Shown: positions 55,972 through 64,000, counted from the stretch's first letter. The stretch is DNA of 64,000 nt from Leifsonia xyli subsp. cynodontis DSM 46306 (GCF_000470775.1 NC_022438.1:1364001-1428000); one strand, 5' to 3'. Numbers and translations are program-made. Notes: generated by a model not told the origin, from the sequence alone.

Positions 55972-56991
55972 TTAGTCGACGCCCGGAGCGTCCTCGTTCC
56001 GGTCGCGGGCCAGGTCGGCGCTCGCCGCCGCCTCGCGCATCCGCTTGCGGAGGCTCTTCGGGCTGGACTGGCGCTCGCCCAGCGCTCCGGGCGTCCAGGC
56101 CTCGACATCCGCGTCCGAGTAGTCGCTCTTGGAGGGACGTCGCTTCAGCTCGGGAAGCACCGTGCCCGGCGCCAGCCGGCGAGCGGTGAGGAGGAAACCG
56201 GTGTGCGCGATCATGCGGTGGTCGGGGCGGACGGCCAGCCCTTCGACATGCCAGCCACGAACCATCGTTTCGCTGGACTGGGGATGCGTGTAGTGGCCGG
56301 TCGCCCGGATCGCCTCGGCCACGCGCGAGAGCTGGGTCACGGTCGCGATGTAGCAGAGGACGACCCCGCCGGGTTTGAGCGCGGCGGACACCGCCTCCAG
56401 CGTCTCCCAGGGCGCGAGCATGTCCAGGACCACGCGGTCGACGGAGCCGGGCTCGACGGTGGCGGGCAGGGCGTCCTGCACATCGCCGACGGCGACGGTC
56501 CAGTTCTCCGGATCGCGGCCGAGGAAGGAGGCCGCGTTGTCGCGCGCGACCTCCGCGAACTCCTCGCGGCGCTCGAACGAGAGCAGTCGGCCCTCCGGTC
56601 CGATCGCGCGCAGCAGCCACAGCGAGAGGGCGCCGGAGCCCACGCCCGCCTCCACGACCGTGGCGCCGGGAAAGATGTCGGCGAGGGCGAGGATCTGCGC
56701 GGCGTCCTTCGGATAGACGATGGCCGCGCCACGGGGCATGGACATCACGAAGTCGTTCAGCAGCGGACGGAGCGCGAGATGTTCGACGCCCACATTGTTG
56801 ACGACCACCGAACCGTCGTGCTGGCCGATCACAGCGTCGTGCTCGAGCACGCCGCGGTGGCTGTGGAACAGCGCGCCCGGGACGAGGGTGATCGTGTTCA
56901 TCCGGCCTTTGGGCCCGGTGAGCTGCACACGGTCGCCCGCGCGGAACGGTCCGGAGCTGCGCGGGGCACGCTCGGGGCTGACGCCGGTCAC
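55972..56991 (-). CDS. trmI: tRNA (adenine-58-N1)-methyltransferase TrmI
   Basis: 339 residues. N-terminal RNA-binding barrel (FRAGDRVQLTGPKGRMNTITLVPGALFHSHRGVLEHDAVIG), then the class I SAM fold: DIFPGATVVEAGVGSGALSLWLL (motif I), GRLLSFERREEFAEVARDN, and RVVLDMLAPWETLEAV (motif IV). Makes m1A58 in the T-loop. GTG 56991 overlaps the HAD gene stop (GTGA) and is translated from it. Downstream, after 65 bp, comes the FKBP-like lipoprotein: the usual mpa/arc-dop-pup cluster is not here. Confidence 0.92.
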   Translation of the reverse strand: MTGVSPERAPRSSGPFRAGDRVQLTGPKGRMNTITLVPGALFHSHRGVLEHDAVIGQHDGSVVVNNVGVEHLALRPLLNDFVMSMPRGAAIVYPKDAAQILALADIFPGATVVEAGVGSGALSLWLLRAIGPEGRLLSFERREEFAEVARDNAASFLGRDPENWTVAVGDVQDALPATVEPGSVDRVVLDMLAPWETLEAVSAALKPGGVVLCYIATVTQLSRVAEAIRATGHYTHPQSSETMVRGWHVEGLAVRPDHRMIAHTGFLLTARRLAPGTVLPELKRRPSKSDYSDADVEAWTPGALGERQSSPKSLRKRMREAAASADLARDRNEDAPGVD

Positions 56992-57677
56992 AGGGCCTCC
57001 CTCCTGGCCGCGGCGGCCGCGGCGACATCCTCGGCCGAGCGGCCCTCGAGGGTCGGCCACAGCGTGTGTTCCTCCGACTCGGGCAAGGGCACGATGTGGG
57101 GCACGCCGATCGCGACGGCGCCCGAGGCGACGGCGGAGGCGAGACCGACCAGCGAATCCTCGATGGCCACAGCCTCGCGCACTTCCACGCCCAGCAGCCG
57201 CGCTGCCCGCAGGTACGGCTCGGGATGCGGCTTCGGCTCGTCCACCTCGTCGCCGCTGACGATGGCGTCGAACGCGGCGAACGGGATGCGATCGACGATC
57301 TGCTCCGCCATGCTGCGCAGCGACATGGTCACGAGGGCCGTCGGAACGTTCCGCTCGCGCAAGCTCGCGAGGAGCTCGCGGGCTCCCGGACGCCACGGCA
57401 CGCCATCGGCCGAGAGACGCTCGCACACCCGCCCGGTCAGCCAGGCGACGATCGCATCCGCCTCCATCTCGACGCCGCCGCGGGTGCGGAGGACCTCGGC
57501 CGAGTTCCAGAGTCCGAGACCGACCATGAGGAGAGCGTCGTCGTGAGTCCAGACGCCGCCGAACGAGGCCACCAGCTCGCGCTCCGCATCCATCCAGTAG
57601 GGTTCGGTGTCGACGAGTGTGCCGTCCATATCCCAGAAGACGGCGGCCGGCATCGCGTGCGGAGTCAGTTGGGTCAC
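56988..57677 (-). CDS. HAD-superfamily hydrolase (beta-phosphoglucomutase-like)
   Basis: About 229 residues. Motif I FWDMDGTLVDTEPYW (DxDGT), motif II VTMSLRSMAEQ, motif III DEPKPHPEPYLRAARLLG with K, motif IV AIEDSLVGLASAVASGAVAIG. The cap pattern is that of the phosphoglucomutase/CbbY group. GTG 57677 fits a leaderless start: TAGACT on this strand (57691-57686) then 8 nt. An in-frame ATG at 57653 immediately before the HAD fold is the alternative. Divergent from the PAC2 gene; trmI overlaps its stop. Confidence 0.85.
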   Translation of the reverse strand: MTQLTPHAMPAAVFWDMDGTLVDTEPYWMDAERELVASFGGVWTHDDALLMVGLGLWNSAEVLRTRGGVEMEADAIVAWLTGRVCERLSADGVPWRPGARELLASLRERNVPTALVTMSLRSMAEQIVDRIPFAAFDAIVSGDEVDEPKPHPEPYLRAARLLGVEVREAVAIEDSLVGLASAVASGAVAIGVPHIVPLPESEEHTLWPTLEGRSAEDVAAAAAARREAL

Positions 57678-57765
57678 GGCAGACAAGTCTATCCCGGCGG
57701 CCTCGGGCTTATTCTTGAGGGATGGCGTCCCGACCGGTCGCCGGACGAAAGGACCAGAACGCCCC

Positions 57766-58686
57766 GTGACTGACGCGAACAGCATCCTCGGAGGGCGCAT
57801 CCTCGTGGTGGCCTTCGAAGGGTGGAACGACGCTGGCGAGGCCGCCAGCGGGGCCGTCAAGACGCTCAAAGACCAGCTGGATGTCGTCCCGGTCGCCGAG
57901 GTCGACCCCGAGCTGTACTTCGACTTCCAGTTCAACCGGCCGGTCGTCGCGGACGACGACGGCCGCCGGCGCCTCATCTGGCCGTCCGCGGAGGTTCTGG
58001 GCCCGGCTCGCCCCGGCGACACCGGCGACGCGCTCGCCAGCGACGTGCTTCTCGATGCCACCGGCGCCAACGCGGGCAATATCTTCCTCCTCCTCGGCAC
58101 CGAGCCTTCGCGCAGCTGGCGCAGCTTCACGGCGGAGATCATGGATGTGGCCCTGGCCTCCGACATCGGCGCCATCGTCTTCCTCGGCGCAATGCTGGCG
58201 GACGTGCCGCACACGCGCCCCATCTCCGTCTTCGCTTCGAGCGAGAACGCGGCCGTCCGTGCGGAGCTCGGCATCGAACGCTCTGCGTACGAGGGGCCGG
58301 TCGGCATCCTGAGCGCGCTCGCCGAAGGGGCGGAGGAGGTCGGCATTCCGACCATCTCCATTTGGGCGTCCGTTCCGCACTATGTACACAATGCGCCCAG
58401 CCCGAAAGCGGTGCTCGCACTCATCGACAAACTCGAAGAGCTGGTGGATGTCACCATCCCGCGTGGCTCGCTGGTGGAGGAGGCCACAGCCTGGGAAGCC
58501 GGGATCGACGCGCTGGCTGTGGACGACGACGAGATGGCCGCTTATATCCAGCAGCTGGAGCAGGCACGCGACACCGTGGACTCCCCCGAAGCCAGCGGCG
58601 AGGCGATCGCCCAGGAGTTCGAGCGCTACCTCCGCCGCCGCGATGGTCGCGACGGCCGCGCCGGCGACGACCCCCGCCGAGGCTGA
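57766..58686 (+). CDS. PAC2 family protein
   Basis: 306 residues: ILVVAFEGWNDAGEAASGAVKTLKDQ, then IFLLLGTEPSRSWRSFTAEIMDVA, IGAIVFLGAMLADVPHTRPISV and SIWASVPHYVHNAPSPKAVLALIDKLEEL. This is the actinobacterial PAC2 (DUF75) family, related to eukaryotic proteasome-assembly chaperone 2. The GTG at 57766 has GAAAGGA about 12 nt upstream. In Mycobacterium homologues sit near the proteasome locus; here the proteasome genes are absent, so the link is broken. Function unknown. Confidence 0.82.
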   Translation: MTDANSILGGRILVVAFEGWNDAGEAASGAVKTLKDQLDVVPVAEVDPELYFDFQFNRPVVADDDGRRRLIWPSAEVLGPARPGDTGDALASDVLLDATGANAGNIFLLLGTEPSRSWRSFTAEIMDVALASDIGAIVFLGAMLADVPHTRPISVFASSENAAVRAELGIERSAYEGPVGILSALAEGAEEVGIPTISIWASVPHYVHNAPSPKAVLALIDKLEELVDVTIPRGSLVEEATAWEAGIDALAVDDDEMAAYIQQLEQARDTVDSPEASGEAIAQEFERYLRRRDGRDGRAGDDPRRG

Positions 58687-58721
58687 CCCCGCCTTCTGCT
58701 CCTTCGCTCGACCTCTCCTGA

Positions 58722-58815
58722 AACGGAGGAGTTTCCTACCCAAATGTCCGAAAACTCCTCCCTTTCCTGATTTTCTCCCGCAAGTCGCCCAACATCTCCT
58801 CCCTTTTCCGACATC
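58722..58815. repeat. Intergenic GGAGGAG/CTCCTCC palindromic repeat cluster (copy 2)
   Basis: AACGGAGGAGTTTCC (58722-58736), 18-nt spacer, CTCCTCCCTTTCCTGA (58755-58770), then CTCCTCCCTTTTCCGACAT near 58795. It has the same two motifs, order and spacing as in the cluster at 16174. AAACGGAGGAGTTT can pair with AAACTCCTCCCTTT with one mismatch. It lies in the gap between the convergent PAC2 and uppP genes. Confidence 0.75.
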
Positions 58816-58842
58816 GGAGGAGGCCAAGACCCGGGGCGAAGA

Positions 58843-59707
58843 TCAGGGGGTGAGGACGCCGGTGCTCAGCAGGACGATCAACAGCGCACCGAGGGCGATG
58901 CGGTAGACGACGAACGGCAGGAAGCTGCGCCGGGAGATATAGCCCATGAAGAAAGCGATCACCAGCAGGCCGACCACGAAAGCGACCGCGGTCGCCGCAG
59001 CGGTCTCGACCGGTCCGAAGACTTCGGGGGTGCAGTGTCCGGCCTTCGCGAGCGCTTCGGCACACGGCTCCTTGAACGCCTTGTAGAGCTGGTACAAGCC
59101 GCTGCCGAAGACCGCGGGGATGGCGAGCAGGAATGGAGTACCGGGCGGCGGCGCGACGCTGGTACCCCATGAACAGCCCGGCGGTGATCGTTCCGCCGGA
59201 GCGGGACACGCCCGGGATGAGCGCGAGCGCCTGCGCGAAGCCGAAGACGATGCCGTTGCCCCAGGTCAGCTCGCGGAGGCGGCGGGTCTTCGCGCCCACC
59301 CCGTCCGCGATGCCCAGCAGGATGCCGAAGACGATGAGCGTGACGGCGACGATCCAGAGCGAGCGGAAAGTGGTCTCGATCGCATTCTGGAACGCCAGGC
59401 CGAGGACGACGATCGGAACGCTGCCCAGGATGACCAGCCAGCCCATCCGGGCGTCCGGGTCGCTACGCGGCACCCTGCCGGACAGCGACTGGACCCAGCG
59501 CGAGACGATCCGCGCGATGTCGCGCCAGAAGTACAGCAGCACGGCGGCCTCCGTGCCGAGCTGGATGATCGCGGTGAAGCGGGCGCCCGGGTCCCCGCCC
59601 GTGCCCAGCAGCTCACCGACGATGCGGATGTGCGCGCTCGAGGAGATGGGCAGGAACTCGGTGAGTCCCTGGACGAGGCCCAGGATGAGGGCGTTGAGGA
59701 AGTCCAT
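58843..59707 (-). pseudogene. uppP: Undecaprenyl-diphosphatase UppP, single frameshift
   Basis: BacA-type enzyme that recycles the lipid carrier of peptidoglycan. [29 protein letters not shown] (first motif), [19 protein letters not shown] and [27 protein letters not shown] (PGxSRSG motif) are followed by a 1-nt insertion near 59150. After this the correct frame continues [23 protein letters not shown] and ends [20 protein letters not shown] ... STGVLTP at 58843. Both catalytic motifs precede the shift, but the last helices are lost. RBS AAAGGA before ATG 59707. Could also be a sequencing error. Confidence 0.85.
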
Positions 59708-59715
59708 GCGTCCTT

Positions 59716-61041
59716 TCAGTAGCTGCGCAGCAGGTCGCGCAGGACGGTTCTCGCGAACACTAGCGCCTCGAGGGGCACACGTTCGTCGACACCGTGGAAC
59801 AGTGCGGGGAAGTCGAGCTCCTTGGGGAGTCGCAGCGGCGCGAAGCCGTACCCGGTGATCCCGAGCTTGCTGAGCGCTTTGTTGTCCGTGCCGCCGGAGA
59901 GAAGGTACGGGAGCACGGGCGCGCCGGGATCGTGGCGTTCGAGCGTCGCGGCGATCGCCTCGACCAGCTCACCGCCGAAGTCCGCTTCCAGCCCGATGTC
60001 GCAGTGCAGGACCTGGATCTCCACCTCGTCGCCGACCAGGTCGCGGATCTCGGCGAGCACGCGGTCCTCGTCGCCGGGAAGGGTGCGGATGTCGATCAGC
60101 GCCTCCGCGGTGTCCGGGATGACGTTGTGTTTGTAGCCCGCCTTCAGCAGCGACGGGTTGCTCGTCGCGCGCAGGGTGGCCAGGATGAAGCCCGCCGCCG
60201 TGCCGGTGCGCAACACGACCTCGTCGGGGCCGACCCGCTGGGGGTCGACGTTCAGGAGGCGGCCCAGCTCCGCGACCAGCCGGGTGGTGGTCGCCGTGAG
60301 CTGGAGCGGCCATTCGCGGCGGCCGATGGCGACGACAGCCTCCGCGAGGCGGGTGATCGCATTGTCCCGGATGAGCCGGGAACCGTGTGCGGCGGGGCCC
60401 CGGGCGATGAGTTTGATCCAGACCAGAGATTTCTCTCCCGTCTGCAGCAGATAGGCGCGGCGGCCGTCGAGGTCGATCGAGTAGCCGCCGACCTCGCTGA
60501 TGGCCTCGGTGGCTCCGGCGAACAGTTCGGGGTGGCTGTCCACCAGAAAGTGGGAGCCGCGCCGGCCGCCGTCTTCCTCATCGGCGAAGAAGGCGAGGAC
60601 GAGGTCGCGTTCCGGCCGCTCCCCTGCGCTCAGGATGTCCCCGACGGCGGTCAGGATCATCGCATCCATGTTCTTCATATCGACGGCTCCACGCCCCCAG
60701 AGCATTCCGTCTTCGATCTCGCCCCCGAACGGGTCGACCGTCCAGGTGCGCGGGTCGGCGGGGACGACGTCGAGGTGGCCGTGGACCACCAGCGCGGGCT
60801 TGCCGGAGTTCCTGCCCTCGACCCGGGCGACGACGCTCGTTCGGCCGGGCTCCGAGTCGAACAGCTTCGGCGCGAGCCCGAGCGCGCTCAACCGCGCCTC
60901 GACGTACTCCGCAGCGGCACTCTCGCCGTTGGACCTTCCCTCTCCGTAGTTGGTGGTGTCGAAACGGATGAGGTCCCGCGCGATGATCGCGGTCTCGTCG
61001 AGCTCAGGGGGCGTGGCTGGGTCGGACAGAGCATCGGTCAT
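59716..61041 (-). CDS. M20 family metallopeptidase
   Basis: 441 residues. Zinc-binding blocks: [12 protein letters not shown] (His, Asp), [18 protein letters not shown] (Asp), [19 protein letters not shown] (Glu pair) and [14 protein letters not shown] (His near C-terminus). A lid domain follows ([22 protein letters not shown]). This is the ArgE/DapE/carboxypeptidase G2 superfamily; the exact substrate is not evident. ATG 61041 lies 6 nt after TAGCGT (61053-61048), leaderless. The divergent tRNA-Leu starts 120 bp away. Confidence 0.87.
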   Translation of the reverse strand: MTDALSDPATPPELDETAIIARDLIRFDTTNYGEGRSNGESAAAEYVEARLSALGLAPKLFDSEPGRTSVVARVEGRNSGKPALVVHGHLDVVPADPRTWTVDPFGGEIEDGMLWGRGAVDMKNMDAMILTAVGDILSAGERPERDLVLAFFADEEDGGRRGSHFLVDSHPELFAGATEAISEVGGYSIDLDGRRAYLLQTGEKSLVWIKLIARGPAAHGSRLIRDNAITRLAEAVVAIGRREWPLQLTATTTRLVAELGRLLNVDPQRVGPDEVVLRTGTAAGFILATLRATSNPSLLKAGYKHNVIPDTAEALIDIRTLPGDEDRVLAEIRDLVGDEVEIQVLHCDIGLEADFGGELVEAIAATLERHDPGAPVLPYLLSGGTDNKALSKLGITGYGFAPLRLPKELDFPALFHGVDERVPLEALVFARTVLRDLLRSY

Positions 61042-61161
61042 ACGACAACGCTACCGGGACCGCCGCCACGCCCGGGCTGCACGACGGAATGAAGCCGTCG
61101 TTCGCATTCGTGCTAAGGTCTTTCTTCGGCAGCCGTAACGATCGGCGGCTGTGTACACCTC

Positions 61162-61246
61162 GTCCGGGTGGCGGAAATGGCAGACGCGCTAGCTTGAGGT
61201 GCTAGTGCCCGTATAGGGCGTGGGGGTTCAAGTCCCCCCTCGGACA
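61162..61246 (+). tRNA. tRNA-Leu (GAG anticodon)
   Basis: Folds as a class II tRNA. Acceptor GTCCGGG pairs with CTCGGAC with one G-T pair, anticodon stem CTAGC/GCTAG with loop TTGAGGT (anticodon GAG, reads CTC/CTT), variable arm GTGCCCGTATAGGGCG, T-loop GGTTCAAGT. Discriminator A at 61246; CCA is not encoded (CCG follows). A possible TAAGGT box lies at 61114-61119. Confidence 0.95.
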
Positions 61247-61384
61247 CCGAAGACGAAGGCCCCGAAGCCGCTCAGCAAGAGCGAGATCCGGAGCCTTCGC
61301 CGTGTGCTTTGTGCTTCCCGCCTTGCAGCGCGAACAGCGACGGACCGCGCCCGGCGCCCGCCCGTCGCCTAGGCTTGCACACTG

Positions 61385-62470
61385 ATGAGCACCACATCAC
61401 GCACCCCCTCCCCCGCCGACCTCAAGCGCTGGCGGCGCTATCTGGCCGACGAGCGGGCGGAAGCCGCCGTCTACCGCGATCTGGCAGGACGCCGGGACGG
61501 CGAGGAGCGCGAGATCCTGCTCGCTCTCGCCGACGCCGAGGGCCGCCACGAACAGCACTGGCTGGATCTGCTCGGCGACCAGGCCGGAAAGCCTCTGCGC
61601 AGTGACATCCGGACCCGGGCGCTGGGCGTCCTCGCCCGCCGGTTCGGCTCCGTCTTCGTGCTCGCGCTGGCCCAGCGGGCAGAGGCCCGCTCACCGTATG
61701 CGACGGACGCAGACGCGACCGCGCAGATGGTGGCCGACGAACAAGTACACGAGGAAGTCGTGCGCGCGCTCGCCGCTCGCGGACGGCAGCGGCTGTCGGG
61801 GACATTCCGCGCGGCGGTGTTCGGGGCGAACGACGGTCTCGTCAGCAATCTCGCGCTCGTGCTCGGCGTGGGCGCGAGCGGCGTCGCCACAGAGATCGTG
61901 CTGCTCACCGGTGTGTCGGGGCTGCTCGCGGGGGCGCTGTCGATGGGCGCCGGCGAGTACGTGTCGGTGCGCTCGCAGCGCGAACTGCTGGAGGCGTCCA
62001 CCCCCAATCCAGCGACCCGTTCCGCGCTGCCAGACCTGGATGTGGACGAGAACGAGCTCACGCTCGTCTACCGGGCTCGTGGGATGTCCCCGGAGGAGGC
62101 GACCGCGCACGCGCACGAGGTGCTCAGCACCCTCGGGGCCCACTCCTCCCCCATGCCAGGCCCGGGCGGGAAGGACGCGGAGCACGAGGAGATCGGCACC
62201 GGCTGGAACGCGGCGCTGTCGAGTTTCTGCTTCTTCGCGTCGGGTGCGCTCGTCCCGATCCTGCCCTACCTCGTCGGGCTCACCGGGACGAGCGCCGTCA
62301 TCGTCGCCTCGGTGCTCGTCGGGCTGGTTCTGCTGGGGACCGGCGCGATCGTCGGGCTGCTTTCGGGCGCATCCCCCTGGAAGCGCGCGCTGCGCCAGCT
62401 CGGCATCGGGTTCGGCGCCGCCGCCGCGACCTACCTTCTCGGCCTGCTCTTCGGCGCGACCGGCGGGTGA
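61385..62470 (+). CDS. MbfA-like fusion of a ferritin-like domain and a VIT1/CCC1 transporter
   Basis: 361 residues. N-terminal ferritin/rubrerythrin-like helical domain with acidic metal ligands (LADERAEAAVYRDL, REILLALADAEGRHEQHW, VADEQVHEEVVRAL: ExxH patterns), then a VIT-type transporter: GTFRAAVFGANDGLVSNLALVLGV, ALSMGAGEYVSVRSQREL and about five helices ending LGIGFGAAAATYLLGLLFG. Similar to MbfA, an iron-exporting membrane ferritin. ATG 61385 lies 9 nt after TAGGCT (61370-61375), leaderless. It faces the persulfide dioxygenase gene across a 252-bp gap without features. Confidence 0.87.
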   Translation: MSTTSRTPSPADLKRWRRYLADERAEAAVYRDLAGRRDGEEREILLALADAEGRHEQHWLDLLGDQAGKPLRSDIRTRALGVLARRFGSVFVLALAQRAEARSPYATDADATAQMVADEQVHEEVVRALAARGRQRLSGTFRAAVFGANDGLVSNLALVLGVGASGVATEIVLLTGVSGLLAGALSMGAGEYVSVRSQRELLEASTPNPATRSALPDLDVDENELTLVYRARGMSPEEATAHAHEVLSTLGAHSSPMPGPGGKDAEHEEIGTGWNAALSSFCFFASGALVPILPYLVGLTGTSAVIVASVLVGLVLLGTGAIVGLLSGASPWKRALRQLGIGFGAAAATYLLGLLFGATGG

Positions 62471-62722
62471 GCGCTGCTGACGCGCGCTCCGGCCGGAGGG
62501 GCGGGAGCGCGCACTGCTCGCAGTTCGATGCGGTCTCGTGACGGGACCGCAGACCGTCTGAGGGGAGAGCGGGCAAGACGCCGCTGCTTCCGCTAACCGC
62601 TCAGCCAGGCGGCGAGCGAGCGCCGGCCGGCTCTCGCGCGGCCGAGCAGGCTGCTGGCGCTGGTCGTTCCAACGACGAAGAAAGAGGCCGCTTGGGGTTC
62701 CACGAGGCACCGGGCGGGAAGG

Positions 62723-64000
62723 TCAGCCGGTGACGGGGGTGTTGCCCAGGATCGCGAGCCAGGCTGCGTAACTGCCGTCGAGTTCGGCGACGTCGTACCC
62801 TTCGCGGCGCAGTGCGCTCGCTGCGACGCTGTTGCGCACCCCGCTCTGGCAGTAGGTGACGATCGTTCCGGCGTCGGGGTCGGGGAGGAGGTCGAGGTCC
62901 CAGAGCACACGGCCGCCGGAGATCTGCTCGGCGCCGGGCAGGTGGCCGGCGCCGTACTCGGTGCGGTTCCGGACGTCGATGAGCATGGTCCGCTCGAGGT
63001 CATCGAGGTCTTCGGGCGCGACCAGGCGGGGCCTCACCAGTTCGAGCCCGTCGAGCGAGACGATATAGCCGCGCATGGTGTCGATGCCGACACGGAGCAG
63101 ATGGTCCCGGATCTCCGAGGCTTTCTCACGGGAGCCCGCGAGGAGCACGATCGGGCGCTGCTCGGTCTCGGGGTCGACCGCCCAGGCGCCATAGCTGGCC
63201 GCCTTGCCTCCGGGGATGTTCAGCGAGGACTCCACAGTGCCGGCATGCACGTCGGCGTTGTGACGGGTGTCGACGAAGAGCAGCGCATCGTCGGCCAGTC
63301 CGCGTCGCAGTTCCTCTGCCGTGTACTCGACCAGCTCCCGAACCTCGCCACTCACCGCAGGGCCGGACTTGTTCTGCCGCTTCATTCGGGCGAAGTAGGC
63401 GTGTGCGTCGGGCTGGCCGCTGAGCAACTCGTCGACGAAGCCCTGCTCGTCCCCACGCGCGAGGTACCCGCCCCACCAGGAGAATTGGCGCTCATAGCCG
63501 ACGGTGGACGTGGCGACCGCACCCAGGGCTTTGCCGCATGCCGAACCCGAGCCGTGCGCCGGCAGCACCTGTACGAAGTCGGGCAGGGTGAGGAAGCGGT
63601 GGCGCAGGCTCGCGAAGAGGTCTCTCGCTCCCTGAAACCGGGAATCGACGAATCCAGCCACCTCGTCGAGCAGATCGGGACGGCCGAGGTCGCCGACGAA
63701 GACGAAGTCTCCGGTGAGCATGAAGCCCGGTTCGTCCGCCTTCGCACCGTCCGTCACGAGGAACGACAGGTGCTCCGGGGTGTGGCCGGGTGTATGCACC
63801 GCCTCGATGACGACGTTGCCGAGTTGGATGCGATGCCCGTGCTTCATCTTCGTTGCGCTGTCGAAGTGGCGGCCGTATGTCCAGCCGGGTCCGCCTTCAC
63901 CAGAGAAGTAGACCGTCGCTCCTGTCTTCGCGGCAAGCTCGCGTGTGCCAGAGAGATAGTCGGCGTGGATGTGAGTCTCGGTCACGCCGACGATGCGCAG
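62723..64000 (-). CDS. Persulfide dioxygenase-rhodanese fusion (5' end beyond the window)
   Basis: MBL-fold protein of the ETHE1/CstB type fused to two rhodanese domains. The metal motif is THIHADYLSG (HxHxD) with VHTPGHTPEHLSFLV (His), LTGDFVFVGDLGRPDL and LPAHGSGSACG. Rhodanese 1 (about residues 225-310 of the visible part) lacks the catalytic Cys (IVLLAGSREK). Rhodanese 2 has CQSGVRNS (Cys-x4-Arg active loop) in IVTYCQSGVRNSVAASAL. Probably oxidises glutathione or low-molecular-weight persulfides to thiosulfate or sulfite. The 5' end is cut at 64000. Confidence 0.87.
   Translation of the reverse strand: MRIVGVTETHIHADYLSGTRELAAKTGATVYFSGEGGPGWTYGRHFDSATKMKHGHRIQLGNVVIEAVHTPGHTPEHLSFLVTDGAKADEPGFMLTGDFVFVGDLGRPDLLDEVAGFVDSRFQGARDLFASLRHRFLTLPDFVQVLPAHGSGSACGKALGAVATSTVGYERQFSWWGGYLARGDEQGFVDELLSGQPDAHAYFARMKRQNKSGPAVSGEVRELVEYTAEELRRGLADDALLFVDTRHNADVHAGTVESSLNIPGGKAASYGAWAVDPETEQRPIVLLAGSREKASEIRDHLLRVGIDTMRGYIVSLDGLELVRPRLVAPEDLDDLERTMLIDVRNRTEYGAGHLPGAEQISGGRVLWDLDLLPDPDAGTIVTYCQSGVRNSVAASALRREGYDVAELDGSYAAWLAILGNTPVTG

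Noticed and set aside
61254..61299. Stem CGAAGGC/GCCTTCG after tRNA-Leu as a terminator
   Set aside because: The loop is 32 nt and there is no U-run, so it is too weak to call.
62471..62722. Possible short gene on the minus strand ending in SLLGRARAGRRSLAAWLSG between mbfA and the dioxygenase
   Set aside because: No start signal, no domain and composition typical of non-coding high-GC DNA; at most a remnant.
1..64000. CRISPR array or phage/integrase island
   Set aside because: No regularly spaced repeats with unique spacers and no Cas, integrase or phage structural genes were seen in the reading.

Overview
High-GC actinobacterial chromosome, most like the family Microbacteriaceae. The gene content and order (PAC2, trmI, pafBC, tatAC, helY; dxr, rip1, ispG), the frequent GTG starts and the TANNNT -10 boxes point that way. 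The many IS copies and frameshifted genes resemble Leifsonia xyli subsp. xyli, a genome-reducing sugarcane pathogen. The species is inferred from this pattern and was not searched.

Layout. 1-5.2 kb: hemW (cut by the window edge), a DUF1990 gene, lepA, an amidohydrolase remnant and an NAD-dependent epimerase-like gene. 5.2-11 kb: rpsT facing holA, then comEC and a comEA that is broken by frameshifts and an IS30-family element. 11-16 kb: leuS and the divergent pabB/pabC pair. 16.4-23.6 kb: cydABDC (cytochrome bd and its ABC exporter), divergent from a BlaI-type repressor and an M56 peptidase, with dyad operators between them. 23.7-27.9 kb: an OpuC/ProU-type osmoprotectant importer in which three of four genes are broken, one by an IS5-family copy. 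28-31 kb: a TetR regulator, an APP1-domain protein and an FUSC membrane protein. 31-37.8 kb: proS, ispG, rip1, dxr and an FKBP lipoprotein. 37.8-44.5 kb: two paralogous GABA aminotransferases, a secreted protein, an acyltransferase, OsmC, asparaginase and a truncated alanine dehydrogenase. 44.5-48 kb: an IS21-family element with a second IS5-family copy nested in its right end, abutting a broken lnt. 49-58.7 kb: helY, tatC, tatA, pafC, pafB, an FKBP-like lipoprotein, trmI, a HAD phosphatase and a PAC2 gene. 58.7-64 kb: a frameshifted uppP, an M20 peptidase, tRNA-Leu(GAG), an MbfA-like ferritin/VIT transporter and a persulfide dioxygenase-rhodanese fusion cut by the window edge.

Three themes recur. 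(1) Gene decay: comEA, the osmoprotectant importer, lnt, ald, uppP and an amidohydrolase are broken, as are the transposases of three of the four IS copies and istA of the fourth. (2) Leaderless expression: at least 16 genes have a TANNNT box 6-10 nt upstream of an ATG/GTG start. (3) Lineage-specific regulation and loss: an apparent BlaI/M56 switch sits on cytochrome bd, and the mpa-dop-pup-prcBA-pafA block is missing from its expected place between trmI and pafB, while pafBC is kept.
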